From contig SUYY01000016.1 of the NCBI GenBank assembly GCA_015060205.1, positions 1 to 46,769 of the forward strand: DNA of 46,769 nucleotides, given 5' to 3'. The notes under the pieces were generated by a model, which saw only the letters and a program-made list of their open reading frames with translations, was not told where the DNA came from and did no database searches. The position numbers were made by a program, and so were the translations under genes. Positions 42,908 to 46,769 of the stretch are shown here, in pieces. Origin of the DNA: Bacteroidales bacterium (lineage in GTDB: Bacteria; Bacteroidota; Bacteroidia; Bacteroidales; UBA932). Position 1 is the first letter of the stretch; every line of letters begins with the position of its first letter.

Positions 42908-43525
42908 TCAGTTTCTTTGCGTCAATGCCTTCTCTATGGTTGCGGATATGATCTCGATCGCCACTTTGTTGTGTCCGCCTTGAGGAATTATGATATCTGC
43001 ATATCTCTTGCTTGGCTCAATGAACTGCAGATACATCGGCTTTACCGTCCTGGTATATCTTTCGATGACCCACTCTACAGTCTTGCCTCTTTCTATGATG
43101 TCTCTTGACATCACTCTCATGAGCCTGTCATCATCATCTGCATCTACGAATATCCTGATATCCATCTGTTCAAGCAGTCTCTTGCAGGTGAAGATGAGTA
43201 TTCCTTCGACAATGATGACTTCTGCAGGATCGACCTTTACTGTCTCGTCTGCCGATCTTCCGCAGGTTATATACGAGTACACCGGCTGTTCGACGCTCTT
43301 TCCGTTTTTCAGGTCTTCGAGATGGCTGCAGAGCAGATCGAAATCTATCGAATCCGGATGGTCGAAGTTGTGGTCGCGTTTCTCCTGGGCGGTCAGATGA
43401 CCGAGATCCTTGTAATAGGCATCTTGAGGTATCACCACCACATTTTCCTTCAACTGTTCTGTGATGGCTTTGACTACTGTTGTCTTTCCTGAGCCGGATC
43501 CTCCCGCTATACCTATTATCATCAT
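42908..43525 (-). CDS. udk: Uridine/cytidine kinase
   Basis: A 205-residue P-loop kinase phosphorylating uridine and cytidine in pyrimidine salvage. It has Walker A GGSGSGKTT (9-17), the substrate loop PQDAYYKDL, NFDHPDSIDFDLL, the pyrimidine-binding YSYITCGRSADE-type segment, VIIVEGILIF and the arginine-rich lid (DDDRLMRVMSRDIIERGKTVE). Complete in length. Two adjacent Met codons make the start ambiguous by one codon. It lies 69 nt downstream of asnS, with a hairpin in the gap. Confidence 0.96.
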   Translation of the reverse strand: MMIIGIAGGSGSGKTTVVKAITEQLKENVVVIPQDAYYKDLGHLTAQEKRDHNFDHPDSIDFDLLCSHLEDLKNGKSVEQPVYSYITCGRSADETVKVDPAEVIIVEGILIFTCKRLLEQMDIRIFVDADDDDRLMRVMSRDIIERGKTVEWVIERYTRTVKPMYLQFIEPSKRYADIIIPQGGHNKVAIEIISATIEKALTQRN

Positions 43526-43548
43526 ATCTTTGTCATGCTGTATCCCAT

Positions 43549-43581
43549 GCCATGCCCGGTGTCATTCTGACCAGGCATGGC
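43549..43581. repeat. GC-rich hairpin between asnS and udk
   Basis: GCCATGCC-C-GGT and ACC-A-GGCATGGC form a 12-position stem with one mismatch and a 9-nt loop (GTCATTCTG). No T-tract follows on either strand. The loop resembles the GTCATCCTGA start of the element at 27351, so both may be REP-like; otherwise it is an mRNA-stabilising hairpin. Confidence 0.45.
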
Positions 43582-43594
43582 TCGGGAAGAAATA

Positions 43595-44989
43595 TTAATA
43601 TTCTGCGTTCTTCGGGGTGCGAGGGAATGGAATCACGTCGCGGATATTGCTCATTCCTGTCACGAAGAGAAGAAGTCTCTCGAAGCCCAGACCGAATCCG
43701 CTGTGCGGAGCGGAACCGTAGCGGCGTGTGTCCAGGTACCACTCAAGTCCCTTGCGGCTCATGCCTGTCTCTTCGATCCTTGCTTCAAGTTTTGCAAGAG
43801 AGGATTCTCTCTCGGAACCTCCGATTATCTCACCGATCTTAGGGAAGAGAACGTCCATAGCGCGAACAGTCTTTCCGTCCTCATTCTGCTTCATGTAGAA
43901 TGCCTTGATGTCCTTAGGATAATCGGTAAGGATTACAGGCTTCTGGAAATGCTTCTCCACGAGATATCTTTCGTGCTCGCTCTGAAGGTCTGTACCCCAA
44001 CTTACAGGATACTCCCAGTCTACTCCTGCTGCCTCAAGTATCTTTATACCCTCGGTATATGTGAGTCTTACGAAATCAGTGTCTGCAACACCCTCGAGTC
44101 GTGCGATGAGTTCGTTGTCAAACCTGTCGTTGAGGAACTGGATATCGTCACGGCAGTTGTCGAGAGCATATTTCACGAGGTATTTGATGAATTCCTCTGC
44201 AAGATCCATGTTCGCGTTTATGTCGTAGAATGCCATCTCCGGCTCAACCATCCAGAACTCTGCAAGATGGCGCGGAGTGTTGGAGTTCTCTGCGCGGAAA
44301 GTCGGTCCGAAAGTGTAGATTTCGCCGAGAGCCATCGCTCCGAGTTCTCCTTCAAGTTGACCGCTCACTGTGAGGCTTGTCTCCTTTCCGAAGAAGTCCT
44401 TGCTGTAGTCTACTCCTCCCTTCTTGTTACGTGGAAGGTTCTCCATGTCAAGTGTGGTCACACGGAACATCTGTCCTGCACCTTCGCAGTCCGATGCTGT
44501 GATGAGCGGAGTGTGTACATATACGAATCCCTTCTGATTGAAGAAAGTGTGGATGGCATATGCCATTTTGCTGCGGATACGGTAGATTGCACCGAATGTG
44601 TTTGTCCTCGGGCGAAGGTGCGCAACGCTTCTGAGGAATTCAAATGATGTATCCTTCTTCTGAAGAGGGTAGCGCATAGGGTCGCATTCTCCGTATATCT
44701 CTATTTCCGTGGCCTGTATTTCAGTTGCCTGACCGCCACCCATCGACTCCACGAGATTTCCCCATACTGCGATACATGCTCCGGTTGTAACCTTAGCAAG
44801 CACAGCCTCGTTCTCCGGTGTCTTGTCGACTACAATCTGAATATTATTGATGGTAGAACCGTCATTAAGTGCGATGAACGCCACATTCTTGTTTCCTCTC
44901 TTTGTCCTTACCCATCCTTTGGCGAGGACCGCCTTACCCGGCTCGCTCACAAGCAGGTCTTTTACTTTGGTTCTGATGACTGTTTCCAT
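43595..44989 (-). CDS. asnS: Asparaginyl-tRNA synthetase
   Basis: A 464-residue class IIb synthetase. The N-terminal OB anticodon-binding domain (about 15-115) has [19 protein letters not shown]; the catalytic domain has motif 1 ([16 protein letters not shown]), motif 2 ([25 protein letters not shown]) and motif 3 ([15 protein letters not shown]). The motif 2 and AsnRS-type [12 protein letters not shown] segment separate it from AspRS. Full length. A good -7 promoter box lies 31-38 nt upstream, and udk follows on the same strand. Confidence 0.97.
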   Translation of the reverse strand: METVIRTKVKDLLVSEPGKAVLAKGWVRTKRGNKNVAFIALNDGSTINNIQIVVDKTPENEAVLAKVTTGACIAVWGNLVESMGGGQATEIQATEIEIYGECDPMRYPLQKKDTSFEFLRSVAHLRPRTNTFGAIYRIRSKMAYAIHTFFNQKGFVYVHTPLITASDCEGAGQMFRVTTLDMENLPRNKKGGVDYSKDFFGKETSLTVSGQLEGELGAMALGEIYTFGPTFRAENSNTPRHLAEFWMVEPEMAFYDINANMDLAEEFIKYLVKYALDNCRDDIQFLNDRFDNELIARLEGVADTDFVRLTYTEGIKILEAAGVDWEYPVSWGTDLQSEHERYLVEKHFQKPVILTDYPKDIKAFYMKQNEDGKTVRAMDVLFPKIGEIIGGSERESSLAKLEARIEETGMSRKGLEWYLDTRRYGSAPHSGFGLGFERLLLFVTGMSNIRDVIPFPRTPKNAEY

Positions 44990-45019
44990 ATTATGTTTAT
45001 ACGTTTATTTCACAACCTA

Positions 45020-45027
45020 CAAAGATA
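45020..45027 (-). promoter_or_regulatory. Candidate -7 promoter element for asnS
   Basis: TATCTTTG on the minus strand matches TAnnTTTG and ends 30 nt before the asnS start, in a gap just downstream of the exbD terminator. No clear -33 box was found. Confidence 0.5.
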
Positions 45028-45062
45028 GCGATTTTGAATAAACTTTTAGTGTGTATTACAAT

Positions 45063-45089
45063 AAAAAAGCAGCCCCGAAGGACTGCTTT
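45063..45089 (-). terminator. Intrinsic terminator of the exbB-exbD operon
   Basis: On the minus strand AAAGCAGTCC-TTCG-GGGCTGCTTT is a 10-position stem (one mismatch) with a stable TTCG tetraloop, running into TTTTTTA. It begins 20 nt after the exbD stop and separates the operon from asnS. Confidence 0.85.
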
Positions 45090-45109
45090 CTTAAAATATT
45101 CATATTGGG

Positions 45110-45574
45110 TTATTCACCCTTTCTTGCGGTGTACATGATCTTAAGCGCCGAACACTTGCGGAGTTCCTGCTTAACATCAGTAACAATACCCATGCGGGTG
45201 CTTTCATCAGCCTTGATTGCCACTGTCATGAATGACCTGTCTGCCTCTGACATTGCGTCACGCTCTGCTGCGATAAAGTCACGGATCTCAGCGGTTGTCT
45301 TGAATGAGTCGTTGAGTTGGATACGTGAGTCATTACCGTACTGAGCCTGAAGGCTTCTCATTGGTGTACCGATGTTGATGTATGAGGTAAGGTCCTTTCT
45401 TTCAAGTTTGGCTACTTCCGATGCTTCAGGAAGTTTTACCATAACCTTAGTCTCAGTCTCACGCATTGTGGTTGTCACCATGAAGAAGAACAACAGCATG
45501 AACACGATATCGGAAAGTGAGCCTGATGGCGGCTGTGGCACAGTCCTTTTCTCTTTCTGTTTGAATTTTGACAT
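45110..45574 (-). CDS. ExbD/TolR-family biopolymer transport protein (second copy)
   Basis: A 154-residue inner-membrane protein. One transmembrane helix (about 22-42, LSDIVFMLLFFFMVTTTMRE) carries the conserved Asp needed for proton coupling (SDIVFM). A periplasmic domain follows (VMVKLPEASEVAKL, IQLND, MTVAIKADESTRMGIVTDVKQ). It forms the motor that energises TonB. It lies 18 nt downstream of another ExbD-type gene, and the two are divergent in sequence, so they may form a heteromeric complex. It is the last gene before the terminator. Confidence 0.92.
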   Translation of the reverse strand: MSKFKQKEKRTVPQPPSGSLSDIVFMLLFFFMVTTTMRETETKVMVKLPEASEVAKLERKDLTSYINIGTPMRSLQAQYGNDSRIQLNDSFKTTAEIRDFIAAERDAMSEADRSFMTVAIKADESTRMGIVTDVKQELRKCSALKIMYTARKGE

Positions 45575-45592
45575 ATTGCTATTCTCCTATCA

Positions 45593-46168
45593 TTACTTCT
45601 TTGAGACATCCTTTGGCTCAGCCTCAGAAATGTTCTGAGGCACTGCCTTTCTTACAATTGTCTGCTGATCCTCGTCGAGTTTCATGTAGAGGGCGCCGAA
45701 GTTTGCCATAGCGAACTCGTCACGGAGTTCGTTGACAGCCTTCACAAGTTCATTCTGCACAGCGATGTATGCCTGATAACTTGTACCGCGGTCATTCTGG
45801 AGGGAGATGACTCCCTTTGAAACCATACATGGACCGAATCCCTCGATTTCGATTTCTTCCTTTTCAGGAAGATTTGGATCGTCGGCAGGGTTGGACAGGA
45901 ACTCTTTGATCTTATCCTTGAGGAGGCTGACGTGCATAGGCTCTGTACCAGCAAGAAGTCTGTCGGCTGAGTTGATCTTCACAACGATGATGTTGCGGCG
46001 ATTAACCTTCTGGTCCTCCACCTTCTGATTAGGGTCAGGCATAGGAGGCAGACGACGCTGCAGACCCTTGTCCTGATCCATGGTGGTAGTCATCATGAAG
46101 AAACAGAGCAGAAGGAATGCCATGTCCGCCGTTGAACTCGAGTTTATTTCTGGTGTTTTCTTTGCCAT
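45593..46168 (-). CDS. ExbD/TolR-family biopolymer transport protein (first copy)
   Basis: A 191-residue ExbD-type protein, longer than the second copy because of an expanded periplasmic domain. The transmembrane helix near residues 10-30 (STADMAFLLLCFFMMTTTMD) has the conserved Asp. A Pro-rich segment (LPPMPDPNQKVEDQKV) follows, then a beta-alpha domain with RNIIVVKINSADRLL and a long C-terminal helix region. It should act with the ExbB-type protein encoded upstream and the second ExbD. Confidence 0.9.
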   Translation of the reverse strand: MAKKTPEINSSSTADMAFLLLCFFMMTTTMDQDKGLQRRLPPMPDPNQKVEDQKVNRRNIIVVKINSADRLLAGTEPMHVSLLKDKIKEFLSNPADDPNLPEKEEIEIEGFGPCMVSKGVISLQNDRGTSYQAYIAVQNELVKAVNELRDEFAMANFGALYMKLDEDQQTIVRKAVPQNISEAEPKDVSKK

Positions 46169-46176
46169 GTCGTCGA

Positions 46177-46608
46177 TTATTTACGTGTTGCACCGATAAT
46201 CCATCCTGCAATAAGAGCAAGGATAGCACCTCCGAAAAGGAGATATGTAAGATTGAGTATGGTGTCTGTCAGTTTGAGTGTGCCTTCTGACACTGGTTCG
46301 CCGAGGTAGCCCACGGCTGGTGTTCCCGGTGCAAGCATATATGCTCCTGCGATGATGACTGCTATCACGACAACGCCGACAAGAAGCCAGAGAAGGCTCT
46401 TCGGATTGTTCATACCGCCGATTACTACAACACCGAAAAGAACGGCGAGGATAGCGATGGCAGCATAAGCATAGGCGCAGTAGAGCATGGTGTCAACTGG
46501 AGCGTTGCCATTTGATTCAAATCCTACAGCGAAGCCGTAGAAACTGAAGATGACGCCCAGGATGAACAATGCAACCAAGACCCATTTGATTATTTTTTCG
46601 TATTTCAT
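46177..46608 (-). CDS. Four-helix membrane protein within the exb operon, function unknown
   Basis: A 143-residue protein with about four transmembrane helices (near residues 7-27, 40-62, 70-92 and 113-138) and a short loop with GTPAVGYLGEPVSEG. No family name can be given. Its position between exbB-type and exbD-type genes suggests an accessory subunit of the motor, as seen in related Bacteroidales operons (from memory). It lies 16 nt after the exbB-type stop and 8 nt before the exbD start. Confidence 0.75.
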   Translation of the reverse strand: MKYEKIIKWVLVALFILGVIFSFYGFAVGFESNGNAPVDTMLYCAYAYAAIAILAVLFGVVVIGGMNNPKSLLWLLVGVVVIAVIIAGAYMLAPGTPAVGYLGEPVSEGTLKLTDTILNLTYLLFGGAILALIAGWIIGATRK

Positions 46609-46624
46609 TGTGCTGAAATGTCAA

Positions 46625-46769
46625 TTATTTGTTTTCCTGATACTTAACCAAAATATCCATGAGAGAGATAGATGCGTCTTCCATCTCGATGGTGAGAGAC
46701 TCAACCTGTGAAAGGATATAGTTGTAGAAAATCTGGAGGATAACGGCAACGATCAAACCACCCACAGTA
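46625..46769 (-). CDS. ExbB/TolQ/MotA-family proton channel, C-terminal fragment
   Basis: The minus-strand frame is open from the window edge to a stop at 46625-46627, giving 47 residues of the C-terminus (TVGGLIVAVILQIFYNYILS, then QVESLTIEMEDASISLMDIL). This fits the last transmembrane helix and cytoplasmic tail of ExbB-type proteins (G-L-I-V-A-x-x-x-x-x-x-Y-N-Y pattern). The remainder lies outside the window. Followed by the four-helix protein and two ExbD genes, it completes a TonB-energising motor operon. Confidence 0.85.
   Translation of the reverse strand, partial: TVGGLIVAVILQIFYNYILSQVESLTIEMEDASISLMDILVKYQENK

Noticed and set aside
43577..44647. 356-residue open frame antisense to asnS
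   Set aside because: asnS is certain from class II motifs; the opposite frame has no recognisable domain and a Cys/Ser/Val-rich shadow composition.
1..46769. tRNA, rRNA, CRISPR arrays, integrases or prophage genes
   Set aside because: Looked for on both strands; no cloverleaf, rRNA signature, regularly spaced repeats or recombinase motifs were recognised.

Overview
The window reads as a contiguous piece of a Bacteroidales (Bacteroidota) chromosome. The evidence is two SusC/SusD pairs, BACON- and IPT-type surface lipoproteins, Bacteroidota-style -7 promoter boxes (TAnnTTTG), few strong Shine-Dalgarno sequences, and a GT3-type glycogen synthase with a GH57 enzyme in place of GlgA/GlgC. I cannot place it more finely than the order. 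No rRNA, tRNA, CRISPR array or transposase gene was seen. No stretch over 300 bases lacks a gene; the longest non-coding gap is 41971-42173, which holds a 186-bp inverted-repeat element.

Region 1 (1-16908, + strand) is a polysaccharide-utilisation-like locus entered part-way. It encodes two related endonuclease/exonuclease/phosphatase (EEP) fold hydrolases, a lipoprotein sharing the non-catalytic part of the first one, a SusC porin and SusD lipoprotein, and three further surface lipoproteins (BACON; BACON plus a DUF5689-like domain; three IPT domains plus NHL repeats). After a strong intrinsic terminator come a GH3 glycosidase and a GxDLY-type SGNH esterase. The combination of putative phosphodiesterases with only one glycosidase in view suggests an unusual, perhaps phosphate-bearing, substrate (inference).

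Region 2 (16911-22804, - strand) is a second uptake locus that meets region 1 tail to tail with 2 bp between stop codons. In transcription order it is ECF sigma factor, FecR-type anti-sigma factor, SusC with an STN signalling domain, and SusD. This is a complete trans-envelope signalling module without its own enzymes.

Region 3 (22809-26074, - strand) is a housekeeping run: engB, prs, a small Cys-rich membrane protein, then der. The sigma gene of region 2 begins 4 nt after der.

Region 4 (26176-41970, + strand) begins at a promoter divergent from engB. It runs xseA, xseB, then a glycogen block (branching enzyme, debranching enzyme, GT4, GH57 with a Lys/Ala-rich tail, and a 1412-residue glycogen synthase-glucan phosphorylase fusion), then ribF, a small membrane protein, greA, a HIT protein and a thioredoxin-fold lipoprotein without its redox cysteines.

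Region 5 (42174-46769, - strand) contains an ExbB/TolQ-type fragment, a four-helix membrane protein and two ExbD proteins ending at a terminator, then asnS, udk and a TonB-like protein. The Exb and TonB-like proteins are of the kind that power SusC-type transporters such as those in regions 1 and 2.
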